A stretch of 64,000 nt of DNA from Bacillus sp. ISL-41 (GTDB lineage Bacteria; Bacillota; Bacilli; Bacillales; Cytobacillaceae): positions 124,001 to 188,000 of the forward strand of contig NZ_JAGGQP010000016.1 in the NCBI RefSeq assembly GCF_018613235.1. Direction: 5' to 3'. Below the pieces are notes generated by a model. The model ran no database searches. It worked only from the letters and a program-made list of their open reading frames with translations, and was not told where the DNA came from. The position numbers and the translations under genes are program-made. Positions 7,851-16,475 of the stretch are shown piece by piece; within the stretch, counting starts at the first letter, position 1, and every line of letters starts with the position of its first letter.

Positions 7851-9425
7851 ATGTTTCAGGTTCTGGCGGCAGATTCAATAAAGGAAAAAGGCTTACAGCC
7901 ATTATTAGAACACGAAGGAATCCAGGTACATATCGGGGGTGTTGACTCAGGGATAACCGATTTACAAGAGGTTGATGCCCTGTTAGTCAGGAGCGCAACG
8001 AAAGTCACCAAAGAGCTGCTCGATCGTATGCCAGCACTAAAAATCGTGGGCCGGGCAGGTGTCGGTGTAGACAATATCGATATCAACGAAGCGACAAAGA
8101 GAGGAATTATCGTCGTAAACGCTCCGGATGGAAACACCATTTCTACCGCAGAACATACCTTTGCGATGATGTCTGCTTTAATGCGGAACATCCCGCAGGC
8201 ACACTCCACTGTAAAAAATGGAGAATGGAAGAGAAATAAGTTTATTGGAAATGAACTTTATGGAAAAATCCTAGGCATTATCGGTTTGGGAAGGATTGGT
8301 TCTGAGCTCGCAAAAAGAGCCCGAGCTTTTGGGATGTCTGTAAAGGTATATGACCCATTCCTGACTAAAGAGCGGGCAGATGTTTTGGGAGTTCAATTAT
8401 CCTCCTTTGACGAGGTCCTCGCAGAAACTGATATTATCTCGGTCCACACACCTTTGACGAAAGAAACGAAAGGACTTCTCAATGAAAAAACATTGAGCCA
8501 AACTAAAAAAGGCGTCTATCTCCTCAACTGTGCGAGAGGAGGAATCATTGATGAGATGGCTCTCGCTCATTATATTGAGAACGGTCATGTTGCCGGCGCT
8601 GCACTGGATGTATTCGAAGTTGAACCCCCAGAGGATCACCCTTTACTTAAGTTTGATTCAGTTATTGCCACCCCACATCTCGGAGCTTCTACAAAAGAAG
8701 CACAGCTGAATGTTGCAACCCAGGTCGCCAGAGAAATCAGGACTTATTTTGAGAATAAACCTGTGGCCAACTCGATTAATCTCCCGGCAATGTCTAAAGA
8801 AATCTATGAAAAAATCCAACCCTACCACCAGCTTGCGAAGGAAATGGGGAAGATTGTCTCAGAATGCCATAACAAAGGAATCAGCGAGCTGACAGCCACC
8901 TATTCAGGTACTGCAGCGGATCTCGAGACCTCTTTTTTAACTAAGGCGCTCCTTGCCGGATTTTTCGAAAACCGCATTGATGTGAAAGTAAACGAAGTAA
9001 ATGCAATTCACATTGCAAAAGAGCGCGGAATCATGGTTGGGGAAAAAGTGACAGGAAATTCCTTTGGCTACGCAAATACCATAACAGTAACAGCAAGCGG
9101 AGACGGAGAAACTTTTACAGCCAGAGGAACCTACATTGACCATTACGGGCCAAGGATTGTCAATCTGGACGGTTTTAACATTGATTTCCACCCTGCAGGG
9201 AACCTCCTGTATATCCAGCACATGGACCGTCCTGGGGTTATCGGGCATGTAGGAAAGGTCCTGGGTGACCATGGCGTGAACATTGCGACCATGCAGGTCG
9301 GAAGAAAAGAGGCCGGCGGCGAAGCCATCATGGTCCTTTCGTTTGACAAGCCCCTTTCAAATGAGATGATCGGCAAGCTTGAGTCGCTGCAGGACATTGT
9401 CACGATCAATAGCATATTGCTCTAA
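7851..9425 (+). CDS. serA: D-3-phosphoglycerate dehydrogenase
   Basis: 524 residues. It oxidises 3-phosphoglycerate with NAD+ as the first step of serine synthesis. The N-terminal D-2-hydroxyacid dehydrogenase domain has the Rossmann GLGRIGSELAKRA loop and the catalytic NCARGGIIDE (Arg), EVEPPEDHP (Glu) and ATPHLGAST (His) segments; an intervening ASB domain follows, and a C-terminal ACT domain (HMDRPGVIGHVGKVLGDHGV) is the likely serine-sensing site. The ATG at 7851 follows AAGGAGTGA; an upstream in-frame ATG-like extension lacks a ribosome site and conserved residues. Confidence 0.96.
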   Translation: MFQVLAADSIKEKGLQPLLEHEGIQVHIGGVDSGITDLQEVDALLVRSATKVTKELLDRMPALKIVGRAGVGVDNIDINEATKRGIIVVNAPDGNTISTAEHTFAMMSALMRNIPQAHSTVKNGEWKRNKFIGNELYGKILGIIGLGRIGSELAKRARAFGMSVKVYDPFLTKERADVLGVQLSSFDEVLAETDIISVHTPLTKETKGLLNEKTLSQTKKGVYLLNCARGGIIDEMALAHYIENGHVAGAALDVFEVEPPEDHPLLKFDSVIATPHLGASTKEAQLNVATQVAREIRTYFENKPVANSINLPAMSKEIYEKIQPYHQLAKEMGKIVSECHNKGISELTATYSGTAADLETSFLTKALLAGFFENRIDVKVNEVNAIHIAKERGIMVGEKVTGNSFGYANTITVTASGDGETFTARGTYIDHYGPRIVNLDGFNIDFHPAGNLLYIQHMDRPGVIGHVGKVLGDHGVNIATMQVGRKEAGGEAIMVLSFDKPLSNEMIGKLESLQDIVTINSILL

Positions 9426-9502
9426 GCACAGCAAACAGGCCTCCAGTTAACGAAGCCACTGAAAATCCTCCCATTTTTTAGCTGTACTTGAGAACCAAAA
9501 TT

Positions 9503-9551
9503 AAAAAAGCCGGTCCAATTCCATATTTTTGAAATTGGACCGGCTTTTTTT
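9503..9551. terminator. strong hairpin terminator downstream of serA
   Basis: An 18-base arm (9503-9520) is perfectly complementary to 9533-9550, giving AAAAAAGCCGGTCC...TTTTTT on both strands. It would end serA transcription, although it lies within the boundaries of the inserted element. Confidence 0.85.
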
Positions 9552-9604
9552 CTTGTATTTGTCCTTTTCCCTCTATGGTTGCCCTATCAGTTTTAGAATT
9601 CTTT

Positions 9605-9858
9605 TTAAATTGCCGTAAATATGGCCATGGCACCTTGCATTTGCATGCCAATTAGACCCGAGGAAGTGGCTACATCATACCCGTGTCTGTGTTTTAACTC
9701 GCTATTCTTTGCCTCTATTTTATAGCGTTCCTTGGATTTCTCCTTGAAGTGAAGTCGACAAGATCATTTAACTGGCGCAACATATTATCCTTTGGCACGA
9801 TAAGGTCATAGAGACCCATATAAGGACTTAGCTTAATTGATTGTTGTATTGGCATCAT
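9605..9858 (-). pseudogene. IS1182-family transposase, internally deleted
   Basis: Reading on the minus strand from 9858, MMPIQQSIKLSPYMGLYDL followed by IVPKDNMLRQLNDLVDF matches the start of IS1182-family transposases. The frame then shifts to KERYKIEAKNSELKHRHGYD and GLIGMQMQGAMAIF, the family C-terminus, ending in TAA at 9605. The whole catalytic centre between the two is missing, with a frameshift at the junction. No function is expected; it marks an old insertion. Confidence 0.8.
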
Positions 9859-9979
9859 TGGAACCACCCATTTTAAAAAGATTACCTTCATTAGAAAGCA
9901 AAGTACGTCCAAATCCGTTAAAAAAGTCAGGGATTTGGACGTTCTATAGTTTGATAAAGAATCTCGATTTAAGCACCAG

Positions 9980-10109
9980 GTTGATTGGAACGGAAGGTGC
10001 GCAGACTCCTGCGGGATCAGCGGGACAGGTGAGAACCCGCAGGCGCTTTAGCGCTGAGGAGGCACCGCACGCCCCGCGGAAAGCGAAGCATCCTGGAATG
10101 GAAATCAAC
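9980..10109 (-). repeat. GC-rich palindromic interspersed repeat, copy 1
   Basis: A 130-base element with GTTGATT / AATCAAC ends. On the minus strand it contains CTTCGCTTTCCGCGGGG, AAAGCGCCTGCGGG and GATCCCGCAGGAGTCTGCGC, shared with the copies at 37048-37179 and 48705-48954. It is more GC-rich than its surroundings and lies inside the decayed IS1182 element. Confidence 0.8.
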
Positions 10110-10236
10110 CGGCCAATTTACTAAAGGCTACCTTTATGAACTTTTTCAGTGGCCTCCAGTTAACGTGGCCTGTTTTTTTGAACAGTAAGGTGTTTAGTAT
10201 GAGTTTGTTTATCTCCAGCACTTTTCATTTCCCATT

Positions 10237-11049
10237 TTATCCCAACGGAAAAGATTTTCTTTCACCTTTGGAGAATGTCATGATTTCTTCATAGCCAACC
10301 TCTCGTGCTAGTTCCAGGGCCTTGCCAAAATCAGCACCGACATGCTCAGGTACATGGGCATCGGAAGACAAAACAATCGGTATATTCTTATCAAAGCACA
10401 TCTGCAATAGTCTTTTGTCTGGATACAATGTCTGAGTAGGCTTCCGCAATCCTGCAGTGCTTATTTCCACACAGGTCTTGGATTGTGCTAGCGCTGATGT
10501 CGAGCGATCGTACTGTTCCAAAAGGAAGCTTTCATCTTCAGGGACATATTTAAAAATCTTCACAAGATCAATGTGCCCTATGATATCGAAAAGATTAGAT
10601 TCAGCCAGTGTTACCACCTGGTCAAAATAACTTTTATAAACTTCATATAAATCTCTTCTGTCCCATTCTTTACGATATTCAGCCAGGTCAATCCCGAAAT
10701 CGCCAATCCAATGGATCGATCCTATCACATAATCAAACTCATAGCTGTTGATGAACTGTTCCATTTCCCTATGCTTGCCAGGAGTGTAATCCATCTCAAT
10801 TGACATTTTAACGTCAATTTCATTTTTCCATGCTTCCTTAAAAAGATTAACGTAATCAGCCATATCATAGAATCTGCGTTCATCCACCCAGCTGTTGCGC
10901 AGGATATCTGCAGTCTGGTAGAAGTGATATGCATGCTCAGAAATCCCGAAATGCTGGATTCCCCTTTTATTGGCCATATCAGTAAACTGCTTCAAATAGT
11001 CCAGCGTCAAAGTGCCTCTTTCCAGGTGGTTGTGGTAATCCGTCAGCAT
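10237..11049 (-). CDS. PHP-domain phosphoesterase (histidinol-phosphatase HisJ-like)
   Basis: 270 residues of the PHP superfamily. Metal-ligand motifs are visible: DYHNHLE near the N-terminus, SEHAYHF, EMDY, GSIHWIG, GHIDLVK and SSDAHVPEHVG near the C-terminus, together forming the trinuclear metal site. The family includes HisJ histidinol-phosphate phosphatases, but no his genes are nearby, so the substrate is uncertain. The ATG at 11049 is preferred because AAAGGGG lies 9 bases upstream; the ATG at 11058 would be too close to it. Confidence 0.8.
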   Translation of the reverse strand: MLTDYHNHLERGTLTLDYLKQFTDMANKRGIQHFGISEHAYHFYQTADILRNSWVDERRFYDMADYVNLFKEAWKNEIDVKMSIEMDYTPGKHREMEQFINSYEFDYVIGSIHWIGDFGIDLAEYRKEWDRRDLYEVYKSYFDQVVTLAESNLFDIIGHIDLVKIFKYVPEDESFLLEQYDRSTSALAQSKTCVEISTAGLRKPTQTLYPDKRLLQMCFDKNIPIVLSSDAHVPEHVGADFGKALELAREVGYEEIMTFSKGERKSFPLG

Positions 11050-11117
11050 AGTATCCATCCCCTTTGTGACCGTTTTACCTATTATACTTTCAGATAACAG
11101 CGGGGGACAAGGATTGA

Positions 11118-12080
11118 TTATCGGGTAATTAATATTTGCTGCGGCTGGATTGTATCAGATGTCAAATTGTTCAAAGCTTTTAATTTTTCAACAGAAGTGT
11201 TTGTCTTTCTTGCAATAGAGATTAGTGTATCCCCAGATGAAACCACATAACTCTCTTCAGCTGAGCGCTCGATTATTAAAACGTCTCCTGTAGAAATCTG
11301 GTCGCTGTTCATATTATTTTCTTTCTTGATTTTTTCTACAGAAGTGTCATATTGTCCAGCGATTGACCAAAGCGTCTCGCCTCTTTGGACGGTATGCTTT
11401 GCTAGAGGCTGATGCTCAGCAGCAGCTAGTTTTTCTGAATTTGCGTTTGCATTGTCAACATGGTAGCTACCGCCTTTATTGCCAATATCAATATTATCCA
11501 TCAAGCGAAGCTTGGCAATTGTCTCTACCGTCACTTCACTTCCTTTTTTCTCCATAGCTAAAATAGGCTGTCCTACAGCTGCTTCACCTAAAGCCAATAC
11601 AGGATCTACAGCATTTTCTTTTTCGTATGTCCAGTTATCCTTGTGGATTTCAAAATGGAGATGAACTCCAGAGGAATCCCCTGTGTTCCCCATCAGGCCG
11701 ATCACAGCTCCCTGCTTAACAACCTGCCCCTCTTTCACATTCCTTTTATTCAAATGGGCGTATACAGTTTCCAGGTTATTCTCATGCTTAATGAACACTA
11801 CATGTCCGTATGAGCCCGAATAATATGATTTTGTAACTACCCCTTTATCAACGCTATGTATTGGTGTTTTGAATTCACCAGCAATGTCAATTCCCTTATG
11901 GTGGCCATGTCGGGTTCCATATAAATCCGTTACAACTCCATCGGCAGGCCAAATCCAATCTGAAGTCAATTCTGTTAAATCGAGCATTTCTGCCTGAGAG
12001 TGCTTTCCGCCAAGAAATAATAAGCTGATACAGAGTGCCATGATCCCGGCAATGAGTAAACGCTTTATGTAATCCTGCAT
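11118..12080 (-). CDS. Secreted M23 peptidase with two LysM domains
   Basis: 320 residues. An N-terminal signal peptide (about 1-30, hydrophobic LLIAGIMALCISLLFL) precedes an M23 zinc endopeptidase domain (about 45-165) with GHHKGIDIAG, YAHLNKRNV and HLHFEIH motifs that hold the zinc and catalytic histidines. Two LysM modules follow (HTVQRGETLWSIAGQY and YVVSSGDTLISIARK). It should bind and cut cell-wall peptide cross-bridges outside the membrane. It resembles LytH-type enzymes, but ortholog assignment is not certain. Transcribed separately from the PHP gene downstream. Confidence 0.88.
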   Translation of the reverse strand: MQDYIKRLLIAGIMALCISLLFLGGKHSQAEMLDLTELTSDWIWPADGVVTDLYGTRHGHHKGIDIAGEFKTPIHSVDKGVVTKSYYSGSYGHVVFIKHENNLETVYAHLNKRNVKEGQVVKQGAVIGLMGNTGDSSGVHLHFEIHKDNWTYEKENAVDPVLALGEAAVGQPILAMEKKGSEVTVETIAKLRLMDNIDIGNKGGSYHVDNANANSEKLAAAEHQPLAKHTVQRGETLWSIAGQYDTSVEKIKKENNMNSDQISTGDVLIIERSAEESYVVSSGDTLISIARKTNTSVEKLKALNNLTSDTIQPQQILITR

Positions 12081-12272
12081 TTTCTTCCTCCTTAACTTTT
12101 TACATCCCTTTCCATCCCTATGACAGCCTGTACAAAAATAGAACTGTTTGGTTGGAAAAATCAGCAGCTAAAAAAAGCACATTCGTTATAATTGGTGGGA
12201 AACTGCTTTTTTATGCAAAAGAAGGAAAATTTGTTTTTGTTTCGGTATTGAGGTCCCACTTCCCTCCAGAAC

Positions 12273-12387
12273 AAAAAGCGCAAGCGCCTCGTTCAGCCCC
12301 GACAAGCGCTGGATGGCCGAACATTGAAGTCGTTCTTTGACTTCATTGGGCCGACCGAAGCGACTCGAGGGGCTAGGCGCTGGAGCT
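12273..12387. repeat. imperfect palindromic repeat with GCGC ends
   Basis: Starts with AAAAAGCGCAAGCGCC and ends with GGGGCTAGGCGCTGGAGCT; inside, GAAGTCGTTCTTTGACTTC forms a hairpin and AGCCCCGACAAGCG faces CGACTCGAGGGGCT. It looks like a mobile palindromic element in the 397-base gap between the M23 gene and rsiX. The rest of the gap is AT-rich and featureless. Confidence 0.65.
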
Positions 12388-12446
12388 GGATTAAGAATAC
12401 TACATGTAGTTATCCACAAATAAATAATTTTATAATTTACTAAGAA

Positions 12447-12479
12447 ACAAAAAAAGAAAGACCTGATGGCCTTTCTTTT
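12447..12479 (-). terminator. rsiX terminator
   Basis: AAAGAAAG pairs with CTTTCTTT, with an inner GGCC/GACC region, followed by a run of seven T on the minus strand. Confidence 0.75.
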
Positions 12480-13719
12480 AGTTGATATTTTTCTTGTTTG
12501 GAGCGAGTGGCAGCGGGAGGACTTCGTTCAGATTGAAAGGTCCAAGCTGATCAATATTCGCATTTGTGAACCTGACACCTGAGTAATCAAACTCGCTTGC
12601 AGTCATTAGGATCGCCTCGAGATTCGGCAGGAAACTTTCGTCTAAAGTTGTATCCTCATCAAGAGTAATCTCTAAAACTTTATCTTCATTTTGTTCCGTT
12701 TGGGCCAGCTTGAAACTATCCGGAAGAGAAGGTGAAAGGTAGCCTATTTCATCACCTTTTATCATCTGCAAAAATGCTTCACCAATTGTTTTGTGCTGTT
12801 CTTTAGTCGGTACAAGGTATGGGTTAGGCATGCCTTCCACTGGCAAGAACAAGTAAGCTCTTCTATTAGAAGTTCCCGTGTTGATTGGCAGCTCCTTCAT
12901 AGCGCCATAGTTGCCCATGTCTATCCCAGGTTTGCTCTCTGTAGTCAGTACCATTTTATCGATCCCTGCTTGCGAAAAATTCTGTGTCATGGAATCAACA
13001 AAAATAACGTTTGCAGCACTTCCATATTGATACGGGTGAGTTTGTTTTACATCCATTGTCAATGCCTTCTTCGCTTCATCGTAACTCCATGATGCATCCA
13101 TTGGATAGTACTCGGTTAATCCCCATTCCTCTTCTTTTAACATCGGCATTGTTTCCGTATAGCTGTCAATCCAGCTTTTTCCTTCTTGCTTGGGTATTGT
13201 AACAGTAACTGGGACAACAGTCATAACCTGCTGGTCGGGAATGGCATAGGTAAGGAGTTCCGTAGTCTCGGTGTCTACTTCTTCTGCATATATAGAAATC
13301 AGGCCGTCATAAGGGTCTGCTTGATCCAATGCAGCGAAATCCGCCTTTTTTTGCTCACCATCTGCTGACTCCGCCATGAATGTGTTTTCCTGTTCCCCAG
13401 TACTTTTTTCATTTGCCGAATCATCCCTGGCAGCTGTATCCATCTCCATTGAAGATTCGGCTCCAGTTGCGGAGTTGCGATCCATGCTTTCATGAGATGA
13501 CTGGTTGACACCCAGCAAGCCCGGAGAAAGAATAAAGGCGAGGAAGAGCACAGCGGCAAGAGCTGCGCCTGGAATAACCCAGGCTGGCATTTTCTTTCTT
13601 TTTTCTACACGATGGGCGATATTCTGATAAATGTCACGAGAGTCGCGATGATCTTTTATCTTAGGCATTTGGCCGAGGATTTCTTCTAGCTGCTTATCGC
13701 TTAGCTGTGACTTTTTCAC
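12478..13719 (-). CDS. rsiX: Anti-sigma factor RsiX
   Basis: 413 residues. A cytoplasmic N-terminal domain (residues 1-45) is followed by one membrane span (about 46-66, WVIPGAALAAVLFLAFILSP) and a large extracytoplasmic domain rich in acidic and Ser residues at first. Its position directly after sigX, with a 26-base overlap, and its topology match RsiX, which holds SigX at the membrane until envelope stress. The GTG start follows GGAAGGGATG. Somewhat longer than the B. subtilis protein because of the linker. Confidence 0.9.
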   Translation of the reverse strand: MKKSQLSDKQLEEILGQMPKIKDHRDSRDIYQNIAHRVEKRKKMPAWVIPGAALAAVLFLAFILSPGLLGVNQSSHESMDRNSATGAESSMEMDTAARDDSANEKSTGEQENTFMAESADGEQKKADFAALDQADPYDGLISIYAEEVDTETTELLTYAIPDQQVMTVVPVTVTIPKQEGKSWIDSYTETMPMLKEEEWGLTEYYPMDASWSYDEAKKALTMDVKQTHPYQYGSAANVIFVDSMTQNFSQAGIDKMVLTTESKPGIDMGNYGAMKELPINTGTSNRRAYLFLPVEGMPNPYLVPTKEQHKTIGEAFLQMIKGDEIGYLSPSLPDSFKLAQTEQNEDKVLEITLDEDTTLDESFLPNLEAILMTASEFDYSGVRFTNANIDQLGPFNLNEVLPLPLAPNKKNIN

Positions 13720-14245
13720 TAGTCATCCCTTCCTTTTCAATCATTTCTTCCATCAGCTTTTTCAATGTCTTTAAAGCACGGTGCTGAGTCGTCTTTACCT
13801 TGCTTTCCGTCCATGATAAAGCTTCTGCTGTTTCGCTTATCGTTAATTCATGTATATAGCGCATGATGATGACCATTCTCTGGTCAACCGTGCATTGGTC
13901 AAGGCACTTGTACATCAGTTGGATCTCTTCACTTTGAAGTGCCATTTCTTCAGGAAGGGGCTGATCGTCCCTTACCTGGCGTGCAGACATATCAAAGGAT
14001 TCAAGCAATCGCTGCTTCCAGCCCTTCTGTTTGCGGAAATGATCAATCGCGACATTTTTGGCAATCGAAAACAGCCATGTCTTTTCACTGCTCTTTCCCT
14101 CAAACCGATCATACGCCTTTAATACGCGGATGTAGACTTCCTGTACAAGGTCTTCAGCCAGCTCCCTGCTTTTTACCATATAAAATAAAAATTGAAAAAC
14201 GTCATGATGATATTTTTGATACAATTCATCAAAAACGGAGTTCAT
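13694..14245 (-). CDS. sigX: ECF RNA polymerase sigma factor SigX
   Basis: 183 residues. Sigma region 2 (DVFQFLFYMVKSRELAEDLV, then EVYIRVLKAYDRFEG and the TWLFSIAKNVAIDHFRKQ core) and region 4 (RMVIIMRYIHELTISETAEA with helix-turn-helix TESKVKTTQHRALKTLK) are clear. It directs cell-envelope modification genes. The ATG at 14245 corresponds to the conserved start; an upstream in-frame ATG at 14269 lacks a ribosome site. A typical ECF promoter precedes the gene, indicating autoregulation. Order resE-sigX-rsiX is as in B. subtilis. Confidence 0.94.
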   Translation of the reverse strand: MNSVFDELYQKYHHDVFQFLFYMVKSRELAEDLVQEVYIRVLKAYDRFEGKSSEKTWLFSIAKNVAIDHFRKQKGWKQRLLESFDMSARQVRDDQPLPEEMALQSEEIQLMYKCLDQCTVDQRMVIIMRYIHELTISETAEALSWTESKVKTTQHRALKTLKKLMEEMIEKEGMTSEKVTAKR

Positions 14246-14274
14246 AGCTCTATTCGCCTCCGTATTCATTAGAT

Positions 14275-14302
14275 TAGTCGTAAAGTATTAATAAAAGTTT
14301 CA
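14275..14302 (-). promoter_or_regulatory. ECF (SigX-type) autoregulatory promoter
   Basis: On the minus strand TGAAAC, 16 bases, CGACTA, about 30 bases upstream of the sigX start. This fits the TGtAAC...CGaC pattern of SigX/SigW promoters. Confidence 0.8.
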
Positions 14303-14417
14303 TATTAACTATATTATTTTTAGAATGGAAATGGAAGGAATTTTCGCGGACAAAATATTCGATGAAGTTACGTAAAATTATAATGGTTTTCCAAAATGAA
14401 GCAGGCTATAGAATAAA

Positions 14418-14600
14418 TAAATCTGTTGGAAGGGTACTAATGAACAATTTTCTCCTGATTTTCTTTAGATTTGTCCGATTGAGGAGTTCTTATGGACACT
14501 TTTTCCTTGTTGCCACTCGCATTTGTCCGATAGAGGTGCTCTAACGGACACTTTCCCCTAAGTTCCACTTCAGTTTGTCCGATAGAGCCATATTAACGAT
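14418..14600. repeat. 52-bp tandem hairpin repeat, array A
   Basis: TTTGTCCGAT recurs at 14470, 14522 and 14574, exactly 52 bases apart, with a decayed unit before (about 14418). The best unit has arms TGTCCGATAGAG / CTCTAACGGACA around a 3-base loop, then a pyrimidine-rich spacer. It fills most of the 440-base gap between sigX and resE, and shares arm sequence with the array near 54.1 kb. Confidence 0.8.
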
Positions 14601-14611
14601 TTTTCGTTTCC

Positions 14612-14649
14612 AAAAGACAAAGAAGCCCATCCCAAAAACGGAATGGACT
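14612..14649 (-). terminator. probable resE terminator
   Basis: On the minus strand AGTCCATTCC pairs with GGGATGGGCT (with G-U pairs) around a short loop, followed by an interrupted T-rich run. Confidence 0.5.
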
Positions 14650-14687
14650 CGTTAATTGTTCCTTGTGAATCAAGAATAGTCGGCAAG

Positions 14688-16475
14688 TTATTCAATATTT
14701 CGAGGGATGAAAAAGGAAAATGTCGTACCTTGTCCGAGTTTGCTTTTTACCGAGATATTCCCTCGATGTGCGTCGATAATATTCTTGGCGATGGCTAGTC
14801 CAAGACCCGTACCCGATACGCCTCGAGTTCTTGACTTATCGCCTTTATAGAATCTCTCGAATAAGAATGGCAAGTCTTCCTCAGAAATACCAGGCCCCTG
14901 GTCGCTCACCTCAAAATATAAGCCGCGTTCATCGGTTTTACCGCTGATTACAACAGATGCAGAATCCGGGACATGCCTGATTGCATTATCAATCAAATTG
15001 GTAAGGACCTGTTCGATGCGGTCTGGATCAAATCGAAAATCAATTTCTTCTGAATCGAAGTGGACAGTTAACTCAATCCCCTTCTCCTTCGCAAGGCCAT
15101 GGAATTTACGGATGATCCGATTGACATAAGGACTAATCTCGACGGTTTCAACGTTAAGAAGAATATGTCCTGCTTCCATACGGGCTAAATCGAGCAGTTC
15201 ATTAACAAGTCGGCCCATCCTTAGGGATTCATCGTAAATGACTTTGGCCATTTCCTTCTTTTCTTCATCTGTTTGCGCGATGTCATCGACGATTGCTTCA
15301 CTATATCCTTGCATCATCGAAATCGGCGTCCTTAATTCGTGTGAAACATTTGCGATGAAGTCTTCTCTCATTTTGTCGAGCTTTCGTTCCTCTGTCATAT
15401 CGCGGACAACAGCTACAGCTCCTCGGATGAATCTCTTATTATAAAGCGGGCTGACGATGATTACCCATGTCCTTCCCTGGGCCGTAATCTCCCCAACCTG
15501 CTCTTTCTCCGTATTGACGGCAAGCTGGAATAACTCCATGACTTCAGATGGCACGGCATCTGTATTTTCGGAAGCCAGACCCTGCTCATAATACCAGTAT
15601 CTCAGGAAGATTTCGGCAGGCGGATTGGTAATCAAAATTGTACCATCACGATTGAATGTGATCACACCATCTGCCATGCTGCTGAGGATGCTTGTCAGCT
15701 GTTCTTTTTCCTGACTCAATGCGTTCATGTTGAATTTCAGCTGCCTGCCCATCTGATTGAAGGCAGTCGCTAATTCCCCTATTTCATCATGGGTGAGGAT
15801 TGGCACCTTTGTATCAAACTTACCTCTGGCAACTTCAAAGGCTGCTTCCCTCATTTTTCGCAATGGAGCAGTAATCCTTGTGGACAGGAAAAATGCAAAA
15901 ATTGTCGTCAGGACTATTGCAACGCCGGCAGCGAGCAAGATGAACTTGGTGGTCAGCCTGGTCGTCTCTTCCATTACCTCTAGTGACTGATAAATGAAGA
16001 CTGCGCCATTTTCATTTTCAAACTGGTGCAACGGAACACCGATCATTAAATATTGGGTATCATCAACATCGTTTGAAATACCTGGCATGGAAGTAATGAT
16101 ATCTACCGTTTTGTCATTCTTAAAAACAGCAGAGAGATCCTCGTCATTCATAAAAAATGATATGGGTACATGTGTCGTGTCTTCTCCACCAGGTGAGTAA
16201 AAATACGTATTCTGATCTTTAATGACCGTTACCCTGGAGTCATCGTCGACCATTTCCCATGCAATTTCAAGACCTAATTGTTCCTCCTGGCCGGGATGAT
16301 CTTCCAGTACCCTTGCTATTTTTTCTGCAGTATTGGTCATTCCTTTCCTGGTTTCATTAATGTGATAATTTTCAAAGAATTCCATCAGCATAACTGTCAG
16401 GATGAACAATACAAATGAAACCAGCAAAAGGATGGTAATCCAAAGCTTACCTACTACACTGCGCCAAAACATCAT
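14688..16475 (-). CDS. resE: Redox-sensing histidine kinase ResE
   Basis: 595 residues. Two membrane spans (about 10-32 and 172-195) frame an extracytoplasmic sensor; then HAMP, a PAS domain (LTSILSSMADGVITFNRDGT onward), HisKA with the phospho-accepting His in NVSHELRTPI, and an HATPase domain with NLIDNAIRH, DQGPGISEEDLPFLFERFYK and GTGLGLAI boxes. It phosphorylates ResD in response to oxygen limitation and nitric oxide. The start overlaps the resD stop (ATGA). Last gene of the res cluster. Confidence 0.95.
   Translation of the reverse strand: MMFWRSVVGKLWITILLLVSFVLFILTVMLMEFFENYHINETRKGMTNTAEKIARVLEDHPGQEEQLGLEIAWEMVDDDSRVTVIKDQNTYFYSPGGEDTTHVPISFFMNDEDLSAVFKNDKTVDIITSMPGISNDVDDTQYLMIGVPLHQFENENGAVFIYQSLEVMEETTRLTTKFILLAAGVAIVLTTIFAFFLSTRITAPLRKMREAAFEVARGKFDTKVPILTHDEIGELATAFNQMGRQLKFNMNALSQEKEQLTSILSSMADGVITFNRDGTILITNPPAEIFLRYWYYEQGLASENTDAVPSEVMELFQLAVNTEKEQVGEITAQGRTWVIIVSPLYNKRFIRGAVAVVRDMTEERKLDKMREDFIANVSHELRTPISMMQGYSEAIVDDIAQTDEEKKEMAKVIYDESLRMGRLVNELLDLARMEAGHILLNVETVEISPYVNRIIRKFHGLAKEKGIELTVHFDSEEIDFRFDPDRIEQVLTNLIDNAIRHVPDSASVVISGKTDERGLYFEVSDQGPGISEEDLPFLFERFYKGDKSRTRGVSGTGLGLAIAKNIIDAHRGNISVKSKLGQGTTFSFFIPRNIE

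Larger units (their letters stand above)
9439..10165. mobile_element. decayed IS1182-type insertion next to serA
   Basis: The segment is bounded by a perfect 15-base direct repeat GGCCTCCAGTTAACG (9439-9453 and 10151-10165). Inside are inverted ends GCCACTGAAAA (9456-9466) and TTTTCAGTGGC (10143-10153), and between them fused N- and C-terminal pieces of an IS1182-family transposase. Joining the outer flanks recreates an AACAGGCC-loop-GGCCTGTTTTTTT hairpin, so the element seems to have entered a terminator loop. A GC-rich palindromic repeat sits inside it. The element is too short and broken to move by itself. Confidence 0.7.

Noticed and set aside
9837-10124. 95-residue plus-strand ORF
   Set aside because: Runs across the IS remnant and palindromic repeat; basic low-complexity translation typical of the GC-rich repeat.
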